Below are positions 21,128 to 36,100 of a stretch of DNA of 64,000 nt, piece after piece. The notes below the pieces were generated by a model. It had not been told where the DNA came from and ran no database searches. It saw nothing but the letters and a program-made list of their open reading frames with translations. The position numbers and the translations under genes are program-made. The stretch's first letter is position 1, and every line of letters starts with the position of its first letter. Origin of the DNA: Fragum whitleyi (taxonomy: Eukaryota > Mollusca > Bivalvia > Cardiida > Cardiidae); NCBI GenBank assembly GCA_948146395.1, contig OX411543.1, forward strand, positions 28,039,558 through 28,103,557, in the 5' to 3' direction.

Positions 21128-24100
21128 CTCTCTCCATTTCTATAAGGCTCTTTTTTCTGTTACACTTATTGGATCTGAAGCATTTTCAAAAGGAACAATC
21201 TTCAATCTATACAATCATTCTGTGAAAGTTTGAAGCAAGTTTGGATGAAAACTGTGGACAAGGGAAAGTTAACTGATGGACTGAAGCATGGAAAAACTGA
21301 TGGATGGATGGGAAACACACCATCACTATAACTCTTCTGACCTTCAGTTTGTTGAGCTAAAAGCAGTCTCTTATAAGAATGGTTGCTTAATACATTATTT
21401 CAGGATAAATAAGACGGGGCATTTTGATAGGGGATCTAGATTGTCCCATAATTGTTATTTCATCATATGATGCTTGAACCCTTTCATCAAAATGATTATA
21501 AAGGGTTCCAACGACATAAGGTTCAATCATAAATATATTTTTATTTAAAAATTTTCACTTCTTCAGATGTGTTGCTGCTTAAGTGGTAGCTCAAGCAATA
21601 TCAACTTTGATTGCTAGTTGATATTTAGTAAGAATGATTTGATACTAAATTTAAAGCGATAATCTTAATTTCAGGATGTTTATATCAATAAAACTCTTGC
21701 TAGAAACTAGAAGTATGCAACAGAGATTTGCCTCGTAAGTGTTGCTGTCTACACAAACAAGCTCATTGCATGATACCAATACTAATCAAAGTAAACAACT
21801 GAACTAATAAGTTGAAATCAATCAAAAATATAGAAGATTTTCTCTAGACAACACTTGTAATATCATTTAACATTCTGCTATGACCTTGGCCTTGGATATA
21901 TCCAAAGACTAACGTGTCAACAAACAACAGTAAAACAAAAAACTTCCATCTATTACTAAGAAATAGGGATGGTAACGATTACCAATTTTACTAATCAAGT
22001 ATTTGGTCACCTTTCCGATCGAGAGTGTTTTGTGTTATTTATATTGTTTAACTTCAAATATTATGTTTGGTAGTCTAAAAAACAAGTAGCTAAACATCGA
22101 TAAGCTTGAGTAACAAGGTTTTTGCACAGGACTAAAGCATTCTGCTGATACAAAGATAGTCTGTTGAATCAAATCGAATGTAAATCTGGCAAACGCCAAA
22201 CTAAAACGTGCCGACCTCAATCAGGGTATTTACCGTGAAAGGTGCAAACATTTATGACACTGTGACAGGAAGAACAATATCTGTTGGCACTAGATTGCAA
22301 ATTATTGACGGATAAGATGATTGGCAAATGACAAGGTGTTGAATACCTATAGCTTTGTCCAGCATCAAAAACAAAAGATCCATACATGTACTTTGAGAAA
22401 ATATTTCAAAAGATGCGTTTGGAAACGATTTCTCATATGATTTTATTTTGCTCTCCAATTATTGGATTAGTAAAAATGGTAATCGATATTCTGACGTTCC
22501 ATTGAGTACTCGGTTAATCAGGTACTTGTTACCATCCCTACTAAGAAACAGGGTCTGTTTACAGGACCCATCCAAGTTCCACTCAGAGAAGATTTCCCCT
22601 AATATGCTTCTTCCCCTTATAAATCAATTTCCCCCCCACAAGGTCACATCAGAAAGTTTTCTAACTAAGTTTTGGTCATCTATACTCCTTTTAAGATTAT
22701 TTTGTATTGCTTTACTCTAAAAGCTTGTAACTACAGCTTGATTAAAGCTGTAGTTACAAGGTTTTAGAATTAAAACAATGATTTAATTGTTTAATGGAAT
22801 TAAATTTTGTTCAGTATACGTAAATGATCACTTTTTGTCAAAACTAAAAGGTATTCTACCAAAATATAGAAAAGTAAACAATCCTCTCCTGATGTATCCT
22901 CCCCAAACCAATGCCCACACAACCGTTCCCCATCTAATAAATAATTATTGCATAAAATGTGCCTTTTCGGGTCGTTATAGGCATACACTAACGGACTAAA
23001 CCCGGGCGTTAACGAGAGAAAACATGGATTAATAAGTAAAATCTCGTGCCGTTAACATCCGGCTTGTTTCACTAAAATATTATCGATCTGGGCCTATACA
23101 CTTTACCAATTCCTTGTCCAACGTTATTATAGAACTTACCTAAAGACGTTGCTCTAAATTCCGCGTTATATTGTGTGACGTCATAAATTAACCAAGCAAC
23201 GTTGGTATAAACAAGATGGACGGTGTAATGCATGACGGCATATAAGTAGGTTTGTAACCTTTTTTGGGCGTTTACATTTGCAGAGACCCTCATAATGCTT
23301 TAACGCCCTTGTGCTTTGCACGCGTGCATTAAACCATTTTTTGGTCTCTGCAAATGTTAACGCCCTCAAAAACGTGAATTAACCCTATAGAAGACCATGA
23401 TGGTCCTATATCACTCACCTCCGAATCTTTGTTTTAATTAATAATTATCAAATTTTTAAGCAAAAGTCAAAATTGTACTTTTATGATTTGTGGCCTTGAG
23501 AGAGTAAATAAAAAAATTGTCACTAAGGCCCCTTTTCCTATGATATCATGTGAATCCATCCCATTTCAATAGGATTCATCCATGTGACATGACAAATGAC
23601 CAAGTTTCATGAAGATTGGACCAAATTTGTGGCCTCTAGAGTGTAAACCAGAAATTGTCATTTAGGACCCTCTATCCATGATATTGCACGGATCCTTCCC
23701 ATTTTCAATAGGGTTCATACTTGACCTGACAAACATTCTGACAAAGTTTCATGAAGATTGGTCCATATTTGTGGCCTCTAGAGTGTAAACACTACAATTG
23801 ATGACAATGGATGACGCACGACAACGCACAATCAATGATCAGAAAAGCTCACCTTGAGCACAATGTGTTCAGGTGAGCTAAAAAAGCCAAGCAAAAACCA
23901 ATTCTCTTACTTTGCTGAAGTGTTAGTGCAGACAATATATTCCACCTCCTCTGTGTATGGATTCTGGAAACTAAAGCTGGTTGTCCGTAACCACACCCAT
24001 TCTCTATTTGAGGCACGGAATCTGTACATGATTGACATAGCTTGACCTTTCAATTTCAATACTGCAATAGAAATTTCAGTTATCATGTGTTATAAGATAC

Positions 24101-27100
24101 AAATTCTATCACCCTAAAACTTTTCAACATTTATACATTTTTAACCCTTTCCTGTTTTACAAAATTTTGGACCTGTCCAATTTCAAAGGTTTTGCAGATG
24201 AAAATTATAAGTGGATTTAATTTAAAAAATAACCATTCAGTAGGGTAGAAAATAGTGTGGAAAAAGAAGAAATTGCTTGTCAGAAGCAATTTCTTCTTTT
24301 TTCACAATGTTTTCTCATTCATAAAATCACAGACACGTAAAAAGCAGGGATTAAACAGCAAAGGGTTAATACATTTTTAAGAGTTATCAGACTACCAATC
24401 TTCAGGGTTATTCTTTTTTAAACATTTCTAGCATGAAGGGTCTACATTAATTTTGCATTGCATTATTTTATCAAATGACAGAACTAAAGATAGATTGGTC
24501 ATTCTAAATTTTAGACTGAAACACTTCAAGAAACCTTCACAAAACCTAATATGGGTATTCACTGGAATCCTTTCTAAATGATAAGAATAAGTAACAAAAA
24601 CATGAATTTTATAGAGGAATTATGATTTTAGAATAACTCCACCGTCTTCAATGTAGATCTTTTTAGATGTATTCATTTATAAATGTGACATTCAAAATTT
24701 AAAGATCTAACTTTCAGATTATAATGCTATTTCAGGGACTTCGGTCACCATTTAACCCTTTCTTGTTTTACAAAATTTTGGACCTGTCAAAATTCAAAGG
24801 TTTTGCAGACGAAAATTAAAAGTGGGTTTAATTTGAAAAATAACCATTCAGTAGGGTAGAAAAAAAGTGTGAACAAGATGTGTTTGTGAAACACGAATGC
24901 CCCCGTAACGGCATTTTTTTTCGAAGTTTGACCTTGACAGATGACCATGACCTTGTCACATGACCTTGACTTTGGTACCAGCGGATGCGGATCATTGAGA
25001 TCTATCATCATGCCAAATATTAGCTTTGTATCTTGAATAGGCTTGAAGATATTAGCAAGGTTAAGTTTTCAGGTTAAGTTTTCGGACAGACGGACGGACA
25101 GACAGACAGACAGACGGACGGACAGACGGACATGAGTAAAACAATATGCCCCCGATCTATCGATGCGGGGGCATAAAAAGCAGAAATTGCTTGTCAGAAG
25201 CAATTTCTTTTTTTTTTCACAATGTTTTCTCAATCATAAAATCACAGGGGCACCTAAAAAGCAGGGATTAGACAGCAAATGATAAAGAGGGCCTTGACAA
25301 TAAGAAAGGGCTATTGAAAGTTGTAGGTTCATTCAAATACCATTGCAGATTGACAATACCAGCTCCTAGTCCTTCCAAATCAGGTTTGTTTGTTTAAGAT
25401 AACTGCGGACAGATAAAATGGTCAAATTTTCGACTTTCTTAAAATCCCACAATAATTGCTGAGATTTATATTTGAAATGCGGGCATTAGCTAACACATAA
25501 TGAAAAGGGTCTGAATCTCGTCCATTTGACGTCGTGACGTCATAAAGGAGCCAACCCCTTTTTGACCCGCCAAAATCATTATTTGCAAATATTTTCTGTA
25601 TCAATCGGCCGATTTTTACGAAAAAAGTTTCATTAAGAAAGTCCAAGAACGCCTGCACTAGTGGTTTAATTTCCATGCACATTTAAATAGAAGAATAGGC
25701 CCGAAACTCTATCTATTTTGTGATTTTTTAGATTTGATGTTCCCTTTTTTCTCTTCATTTTTTGTAATTAAATAGAAATTTCTCAAAATTTTGCCCGGTG
25801 ACCTATGCTGATTTTTTGTTATTTTGTAAGGAAAAGAATATGCTTTGCACTAATTAAATAAAAATGATATGTCTTCGGGTTAGATTTGTCGCAACATTTT
25901 TCGCCGAATTTGACTTTGCACCAAAACCATCAGTACTATGCTTATTTGGCGCCAATATTCGTGTAATAATACGTTTCATAATATTTAAAATTAAGGTTAA
26001 TTGTAAAAAGTAGGATTCAGAAGTATCAAATCTGAATGTGAATTTAATAAATGCAAAAAATCACTTAATTTTTTCATCCATTTAAATAGACAGCTTTAGT
26101 GGACATTTGACACGACGTTGAAATATCCTTTGATTTGCGATATCTTCGCGGAATCGAATTTTACAAAAAATCTTACCCGAAGACACATTGTTTTTATTTC
26201 AAAAATCTTCAGCGGAATGGTTTGGCATCAACATTTCTAAATTGCAGCATAGGTCACCGGGCAAATTTTCGAGAAAAAAGGCAATACTTTCAGTAACTGT
26301 ACTCGAAAACAGCAACGCAGAAGGAATATTCATTTAATACGTCACAGTTTATTGTATTTCTTACACTTATATCTTCATATCAATAAAAGCATAACATTGG
26401 GCGTCCAATTACGAGGCAAATGGCATTTTTGGGATGAAAATCGGTTTATTATTTCCGAAAATAATGGACAATTACTGACTTTGGTCCCTAAAAAAGGGGT
26501 CTTCCCTTTATGACGTCAACTTTACGTTATGAAATTCCATTTTATGACCGAAATATGAAAGCGGGTACTTCAAAGTTCAGTTTTATCGCATTAGGTATGA
26601 TTTGCAGACAATTTAAAATTTGGACCTAAAATGGCCCTCTATGTGTCCGCAGTTACCTTAAATTAGGTTTTATGTTGCTTTCAACAATCAATCAGTTACA
26701 TTGCAGTGGGTGGAGGACCTTTCAATCGATTCCTGGTATTTCTCCCACTAGCACTATCATTACAATCTTTCCTAGCCTCCAGATGCAATCCCACTTAGAT
26801 CTACATTTATCAACCCATTGGTTGGAGACAAATAGTAGGAAAGGATGAGTGCGGCTCTTGGGAATTGAACCCAAGACTCTTTGAATGATAGTCTGACATG
26901 CTACCACTGCGCTTTGACTGCGTCCTAAACCAACATAAACATAGGGTTATGAGAAGTTGAAAGGTAAATACCTTGATCGAATGAGTCTTTCATTAAGGCT
27001 TGGTCCTCAGGGTGATAAAAATCATAGACAGATTTGTTGAGTAAATCCTGGGGTTGATAGCCCAATAATGGGGTAACCCTGAAAAATAAAAAAATTCAGG

Positions 27101-30100
27101 TAAAAATGTACTTATTGAGGACATCTTTGGGTTGAAAGCCAAAAAGTCGAGTTACTCAGGGGTATGGAAATATCCGTTTTTCTTCACATGTCCATAGACA
27201 ATATCATTTTCTTATTGCCAGTAATCAAAATGAACTTGTCTGCAGAAGATTGATTGATTCAACATTATTTCAGTTATATCGCGGTGGCTGGAGCACCTAA
27301 CAATGGTTTCCTGGTATTTCTCTCATCAGTACAACCACCACATCCTTTCCTAGCCTCAAGCTGCTATCTCACATAGATCTACGTTTATCAACCCATTGGT
27401 GAAAGACAAATATTAGTGGGAAAGAATGAGTGCTGCCGTCAGGGATCAAACCCGAGACCTCTAGATTGACAGTCCGACACGCCGACAGTCCGACAAGGCG
27501 CTATGACGGCGCCTTGCAGAATAGAATAGCTAATTATTGAGGAAACATTGTTTTTGAATTAGCATTTTCTTCATTAAAAACATTGTTTTCTACCATTTAA
27601 TACAAACTTAAGGCTGATAAACTTCAATCTATTTGGTATTAACGTGTCTAAGGACAAGAAGCCATGAAAAATGTACTTGTCCCCACGTAGAAAATAGGAA
27701 TTCAACACCTCTGGGCAACTTCTTCAGCTAATTGCCACAAAATCTCTCTTTTCTATGCCTCTCAGAGGAAAAACAATGTTAGAATTGAAGAAATTGCATG
27801 TAGCAAGCAATTTCTGTATTTCTGCCATCGTTTTCTTACCCAAAAAGACATAACAATATTAGATTTTGTTAACTTTAAATTGTCACCAGATATTCCTTCA
27901 ATTTATTTGTTTGTTTGAATGGGGTTCGATGTCACTTTTGACTTTTCAGTCATATTGCGACTGGGGAACCTTTCAATGGATTCCTTGTATTTCTCAGTAA
28001 AGTAAAGTGTACTACCATTACGCTCTTTCGTAGGATCCAGCTTCTATTCCACATATGTCTATGATTATCAACCCATGGTGGGAGACAAATGGTTAGAAAT
28101 GATAACTGCCACCGCTAGGGATGAACCCTTAACATCTTCTTACTTGTACCAGTCTAAAATTTTGTGGTGTTTTATTAGGCTACATACTTCAATAATGTCT
28201 CCCACCAGCTTTATAGGCAATCATGTTAAAGAGAACCAAATCATCTGTTCCGCATCATTTATTTCTGCGATGTCGTCCATGACCTCAGAAACAGAAAATA
28301 AGTGCTACAAGGTATTTTACTGCAAGAGGCATGAGGTATAGAAAACGATCAGCCTGCACAAATGTCTATGCTTCCTTTTTAGACCAGAAATTTTGAATAT
28401 TGTATTTTTATATTAAATACTGACACACAATCAGTGTATCCAGTGCTTTCAGCACTATGATTGTAATGATTTTTTTACACGCTTTTTATTCAGCATGACA
28501 AAGTTAACCCTTTGCTGTTTAAGTCCTGCTTTTTACGTGCCTGTGATTTTATGATTGAGAAAACATTGTGAAAAAATAAGAAATTGCTTATGACAAGCAA
28601 TTTCTTCTTTTTCCACACTATTTTCCACCCTACTGAATGGTTATTTTTCAATTTACATCTACTTTGAAATATGACTTACAAAACCTTTGAAATTTGAACA
28701 GGTCTAAAATTTTGTAAAACAGGAAAGGGTTAAGTAAATGGTATGTATAAAAAGATTAATTTTTCCCTACCTCTGATCAACAAAAGTAATTTTTCCATCT
28801 ACGGTGATCCTAGAGATAAACTCGGAGCTGTTTGACCCCATTAGATCACTACAGTTAGGCGTACTGGTGACCTGTAATCTGCTGATGGCCACTAAACAAC
28901 ATCGACTGTTGTGTTCATCATCACCTCGATCCATCTGGACACCTGAAATAATTTTATCTTATAACTATACAAATATCCATATGATAACATCCCATATGAT
29001 ATTTTTTATGATAGCACATAGTTATTTTTAGAACACTGCTATAATGCAGTTATTTTTAGAAACTTGCATTTCTGTTAGAAACATCTATGAAAACAAGGCA
29101 AATAGAGGTTATAAGATAAATATAATACGTACTTAGTGTATTGTCTGAAAAAAATATGTAACTCGGTTGTGGGAATTGATAACTGTCTTGGCAGAGCCTC
29201 GACAATTATCAATTCTCACAACCACAATTATCAATTCTCACAACCTCGTTAGATATTTTTTCTCATACAAAACACTAAGTACGTATTATATATATCAAAG
29301 GAATGCTTAATTGTGGAACCCATCACTCCCTGAGTAGGCTCACTCATTTTTCAACTGAAAAGTGGAAATACTATCACAACTTTTTGAATGTTTTAAAATC
29401 AAACACATTAAGTTATCAATCCACTTTCAGATTGGCAAAAAACATAAGGGCTAAATTAAATATGGTATTACATTGTATGAATAAAAATAGGATAATTGTT
29501 TGTTTCAGTGTAAAATCGATTTATGTTTCATTGAGTGAAAATAATCGATTTTCACGAAATGAAATAACAACTGATCCATACAATTATTCTATTTCTTTAA
29601 TGCAAAAAATGAGACAAAATATGAAAATTGTAATACAAATTTTCTTAAGGCATGTCATTTGGCATGTGATTGCTATTCAACCTTCATGATGGCTCAGCTT
29701 AGATAATGTCAGATAGGGAGAAATGAAGGTTATGGCCATTATTTCAGCCATTTAATCATGTCTAGTAAGGAAATAAAACAGAATGTGTAAGTTAAACACC
29801 AATACCGCTGAAACTCGAGGGGTCAGCGCAATACTATTGTAAATGCCTATATATTTATAGGCACTTACAATGGAATTTTGCTGAACCCTCGAGTTGCATT
29901 TATTGAAACAGTGGTTTGATACACAAACATGGAAATCAAACAAAAATAAGTTTGTTTCATGTTGAAATTAAGAGACAACAAGAGTGCAGTTGACACAAGA
30001 TACAGCTATATCACGGAGGCTTGAGCACCTAACAATTGATTCCTGGTATTTCCTTCACCAGTACAAACATCACATCCATTCCTTGCCTACAGCTACTATC

Positions 30101-33100
30101 TAACATAGGTCTTCGATTATCAACCCATTCGTGAGAGACAAATAGTAGGAAAGAATGAGTGCCACCAACAGGGATCGAACCTTGGACCTCTAGATTGACA
30201 GTCTGACACCCTACCAACTGTGCTATGAATGCGGCTGAATTATCATTAAAATGAAAGCCCCTTTTACTGTGATGCTGTATCATATAAATTAAATTTGAAA
30301 ATATGCTCCTATTCACAAGATTCACAAAAAACTTTGAAAGTATCAACCAAATCAATCCTTAAATAGAGAGTTGATAATTTTCATCTCAATTGTACAATTT
30401 GTGTTTTAAGAAAATTTATAATAGGGCTACATTTTCCATGAAATGGCATAGTTCACAAAATCAGGACAATATGTGAATGGCCAGTGGTTCTCCGTAGGGT
30501 TATTATCTAAGCTACATACCTGTGGGAGGCCAGTTTTTTATATAGCCCGTTACATGTACCACAGCATAATGGTTTCCATCGGTAGACGGACCTAGTGTGT
30601 TACGCTGTCGTATTCGAAGAGAATGATTGGCTGTGAGGGGATCGACTTGAATATTTCCCATCTTCATTCGGCATATAAATCCTCTTCGAGATCCCATACA
30701 TAGTCTCATTGATGCTGAAAGACAAAGTAATTTCAAAATGACCAATCTTATGAACTAGTAAACACACCGAGGCCCGAGGTTATAAAAGTTTTCTCAGGCT
30801 CAGGCTTCTCGAATTTCAATTTGAGATTAAAGACGTAATTCTGTTTTATAACTCATTTTTATGTATTAACATAAAAGATGATATTAAAAAAATTGTTTTA
30901 AATAACAAGTTATTAATATTATCTTTTATTTTCATACATTTATTTTAGTTAAAAATTTGAGAAAATAGAGCATGAGCCTGAAAAAAGTTTTATAACCTTG
31001 GGCCTGGATTATTGAGAATATTGTCATATTGCCAAGATATTGTTTAGCATTGCACATGCTATCATATTCTTCTCATGGTATTGGATGGAATATATGGTGT
31101 TAATTGATAAAATGTATCTGTTAGTGATATTTCAACATTTTTTTGAAAGGCACAATACTAACCAGTAATATATTTTCCCCCTCAATGATCTTCAATTATT
31201 ATTACCTTTTACTATATTTCTTTTCTAAACAGAGACATTTAACCCTTTCCTGTATAATTCCTGATTTTACGTGCCCATGATTTTATGGTTGAAAAAACAT
31301 TGTGGAAAAATAAGAAATTACTTGTGAAAAGCAATTTCTTCTTTTCCCACACTATATCTAACCTACTGAATGGTTATTTTTCAAATTAAATCCACTTTAT
31401 ATTTTGTTCTACACTAGAAAGCCATGAATGGCTTGAGTTGCTCCACAGGCTTGAAATTCTTGTAAAAGCAAATAAATGTTTTGACTAGATTTTTAGATAT
31501 TTTTGGTTCTACTGATGTTGAAAATGATTTTAAAAGTTTCAACTATATAACAGATAGAGAAATGACCTCATCTTTTAAAAGACATCTTTTTCATCAAATC
31601 AAAATAATTTTTGGCTGCATGATAATAGGTCATCCAAAGATCATACCAAAAATGTTTGATTGATATCCATCAGTTACATTCTGAGAAAATGATTTTCATA
31701 GTTTCCACTATTTAACATATTGAGGAATGACCTCAACCCATAAAATGCTATTTTCCATCCAATCACAATGATTTTTGGTACACTGATAAAGAGTCACTCA
31801 AGAATCATACCAGTGATATTTGGTTGATATCCAAATATTAGATTCTGAGAGAATGATTTGCAAATTTTCCACTATATAACATATGACCTCTGCCCATAAA
31901 ATGGAAATTTTTCATCTGATCACAATGATTTTTTGTAGACTGATAAAGGGTCACTCAAGGATCATTCCAGTGAAATTTGGTTGATATCCATCAGTCACAT
32001 TCTGAGAAAATGATTTTCAAAGTTTCCAATATATAACATATAGAGAAATGACCTCCGCCCATAAAATGCACATTTTCCATCCTATCACAATGATTCTTTT
32101 GTAGACTGATAAAGGGTCACTCAAGGATCATTCTAGTGAAATTTGGTTGATATCCATCAGTTACATTCTGAGAAAATGATTTTCAAAGTTTCCACTATAT
32201 AACATATAGAGAAATGACCTCCGCCCATAAAATGCGTATTTTCCATCCAATCACAATGATTTTTTGAAGACTGATAAAGGGTCACTCAAGGATCATTCCA
32301 GTGAAAATTGGTTGATATCTATAAGTAACATTCTGAGAAAATGATTTTCAAAGTTTCCACTTTAAAACATATAGAGAAATGACCTCCGCCCATAAAATGC
32401 ATATTTTCCATCTGATCACAATGATTTTTTGTAGACTGATAAAGGGTCACCCAAGGATCATTCATGTTAAATTTAATTGGTATCCATTGATTAGAATCTG
32501 AGAAAACTCACTTTTAACCATATTTGGAAATTAGCCACGCCCATTAAATCCATGTTTTTCATTGGATCAAAATTTCTTGAACAACTTTGAAAGAGGGTCA
32601 CCCAAGGATCATTCCTGTGAAGTTTGGTTGAAATTCACCCAGTAGTTTCTGAGGAGAAGATTTTTAAAGAAAAGTTTACGACCGGATGCAGGCACACACG
32701 GACGGATGCTAGATGGACACAACACCATGACAATAGCCCCAGTGGCTTTCAGCCAGTGGAACTAAAAACCATTGACTTTGGACAGATCTAAAAATTTTTA
32801 AAACAGGAACGGGTTAAGGTGGACAACAGATAGATACGAAACAGTAACTTACACTGGTGCCCTTCTTTCTTTACAGTACCAGCTGAAAAAAGAAACAGAA
32901 AAATCTTATAACACTTTTCAATTTTTGGAGACAGACACAAATTTAGATAAAAATGAAAACTGGTTGCAATTTCAAATGAAATCATCCCATTTGACAGAAA
33001 GTGTGGTCAAAAGGGAAATTATTAGCTACCAGAAGCTTCATGATCATCTTCAAAAATCAAATAACATGTAGTACTCTCTTATAGTTTTTAATGTACTTAA

Positions 33101-36100
33101 AAGAGCTGAAACAGAAGCCAAAACACTTTTCAAAGATAGCTTGTGATGCTTTAACTTCAATTTAAACATCTTATCCTGTTGATAAGATTTATCTACCATT
33201 TCTCAATGCATTTCATAAACAATATAATGCTGAGTTGCACTGTGTCATCGCGTTTTATTCTGGAGCTAAACTCAATTTGATATGCTGCAAGTAATTTTGA
33301 AAATTAAGAAATTTCTATAAATAGAGACAGATATCAGTCACTCTCTGAGGGTTTTAAGCAATGCAGGTTTTGCACTTCTGTGATCCACAAATAATAAGCC
33401 CGGTCCCTCAAAACTATGTGATGTGAGTCCCAAAGACCCACTGGGGATCAACTTCAGAATAGAATTGAAGACTGCTTAAAACAGTCTTCAATTCTTTCCT
33501 GAAGTTGAACCCCAAATAGCCCACATAATATATCCAACACTTTCTTTACCTTTTACCAGGGAAAAACTCTTAAGTCATATGAAAACAATTACTGGCTAAA
33601 AGAAATAAGAAAGGACTCCTAAGGTCCCAATTATTGAGTCCTTCAGACTGTTTTGTTGACGTCAGTCTAAAACCTTGCTCTCCTCAAGGCTACTAGTAGA
33701 TTAGTCATTTCTTTCAAGGATCTTTTACTATCAAGTGAAAATAAAGATTATGACAAGTATCAGCCACAATAATAGTTGTCTGTCATTAATTAGATTCACA
33801 ACTTTCTCATGCTTTTACCTACTTTTCAGATCCAGAATTCTGCCAGTATTTTGAGATTCTGACGTAGACAGCTGTTCACGAACTTTTTCTACATCATCCG
33901 GATGGACGAGATCAAACATACAGTTACCAAACCATTCACCCTGTAATATAAATCAAACTCAACAGATGCAGTTATTTGATTTGATAATTATTTATTTTTT
34001 AGTAAATTGCTTAATTTTACCTTAACACAAATTGAACTTTTTTTTTACAGATACTTTTGTGTTTTTTTTACTTTTGTTTGTCCTTCATTAAGTGAGCATC
34101 AAATGTACCTTATTTGTTTTTTAATGTTCTCTAGTTCTGAAAAGCTAAAGAGACATTTGGTGAAATCTTACACATAACATGTCAAAACATTATGACAAAA
34201 TATGCTAAAAATTCTTTTTTGACATTTCAACTGTTTCTAATATTGAAATAAATAAAAAGGGATTTCATTTTCATAGAAAGAAGTTTTAAGAAAAATGTTA
34301 TTTTGGCCAATGATTTAGAATTATTCAAAACATTATGGTATTTAAATAGCAAATCTGTGGTTGGTATAAAATAGAAATATAGAATCTCTTAAGTACATGT
34401 ATATCATTCTCCCTTTGTTACACTAAAATACTACACAGAGGTGCAGATAAGGGGGTAATACCAATCTTAAATCTTTCTTTCTAAATGAAACCCAATGTTG
34501 TGGGTACTCATTTGAATCGTCTCAGTGAGACGATTCCAGTAAGTACCCACAACATAAGGTTTGAGAAAGTATTATTTCAGTTACTCAGTCTAAAATCCAA
34601 AATCCCCCCTCTATCTGTAGCTCTGCTATAAGTGTTGTAAAACTACAAACCTGTGATTGGTGTAAAACAGGAACTATAGAATCTGAGACATAAATAATTC
34701 TTCCTGTGTCACATTGAACTACAAACAGGAACCCATCAGCAGCCTGCAAACATACAAACAATCTCATTTTACTTGAAATATTCAAAATCACCATATCATA
34801 AACTTAAAATTTTATTGTTTTCTACATGGAGATATAAAAATCAACAACATGTATCTAAAAAGAAATTTTGCCTTTATTTAGCCTTTCATTCTGAGGTAAA
34901 ATGGCAGGCTGACAACTTATACTGGATGAAAGTTTTAAAACAATTTTTTTGTTTGTGTGATTGTTTAATCCTCAATTTAAAATCATTGCATTTATATCAA
35001 TAACTAGTAACTCAACCATGGCTACCACTCCTTTCTCATATAAGTAAAAGCACAAAATTCATCAGAGCCACAAGCTGTTCATACTGCTCATTTGTCTATG
35101 CTGAACTTTGTTTATGTTGTCTGCAAATGCTTTGGGTATTACACAAAATCAGTATGCAGTGAACAGTGTAAAAAGGGAAATTCTTCTCTCCCCCTTTTTT
35201 GAGGTTAATTTATTAATTTGAGTTCAATAAATAAATTAATGAGCCTTACCTCTAATATAAGATGTTTTAACTCCTGGTCTGTAAGAAAAGATGGTTTGTA
35301 GGACCCATCAGAATTAGTGTTACCAGTCCCTGAAACATTAGTCACATCATAAAGAGGATAATTGTGTAAGATCCATTTATAATTCATTGAGTGAACAATT
35401 AGGGCTATATTTTCACAAATGGCTCTTTCACGAGTGAAAAATACAGCTTTTATTGTAGACAAAATGAAATGTTAATAGATTTTAATCGAACAAGAAAACA
35501 ATTATTCTATTTCTTTAATGCCAAAATTTGACAAGCTCATTATTATGACCTCATTGATTTACAAGTAAATAAAGCTATTACAGAATAAAACATAACTTGA
35601 AGTTCAACAAATTTCCATTTAAATTTCATCAACTTTTGATCAAATTTGAAAACTAGAAAGCCATGAATGGCTTGAGTCGCTCCACAGGCTTGAAATTCTT
35701 GAAATAGCAAATCTAAGGTTTGACTAAATTTTAAGATTTTTTGGTTTTTACTGATGTTGAAAGGATTTTCAAATTTTCCAATTTATAACATAAAGAGAAA
35801 TGATCTCTGCCCATAAAATACATATTTTTCATCCGATCACAATGACACAATAATTTTTGGTAGACTGATAAAGGTTCACTCAAGGATCATTCCAGTGAAA
35901 TTTGGTTGATATCCATCAATTACGTTCTGAGAAAATGATTTTTAAAGTTTCCACTATATATTATATAGAGAAATGACCTCCGCCCATAAAATCCATATTT
36001 ATCATCCGATCACAATAATTTTTGGTAGACTGATGAAGGTTCACTCAAGGATCATTTAAGTCAAATTTGGTTGATATCCATCAATAATATTCTGAGAAAA

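Noticed and set aside
21100..21135. Polypyrimidine tract as evidence for an extra ARNT exon
   Set aside because: It is a plain (CT)n microsatellite on the plus strand, whereas ARNT is on the minus strand, and exons on either side already join in phase.
31481..31663. 60-codon open frame in family C element
   Set aside because: Lies in the non-coding tandem body of a Helitron-like element; no helicase or Rep motif.
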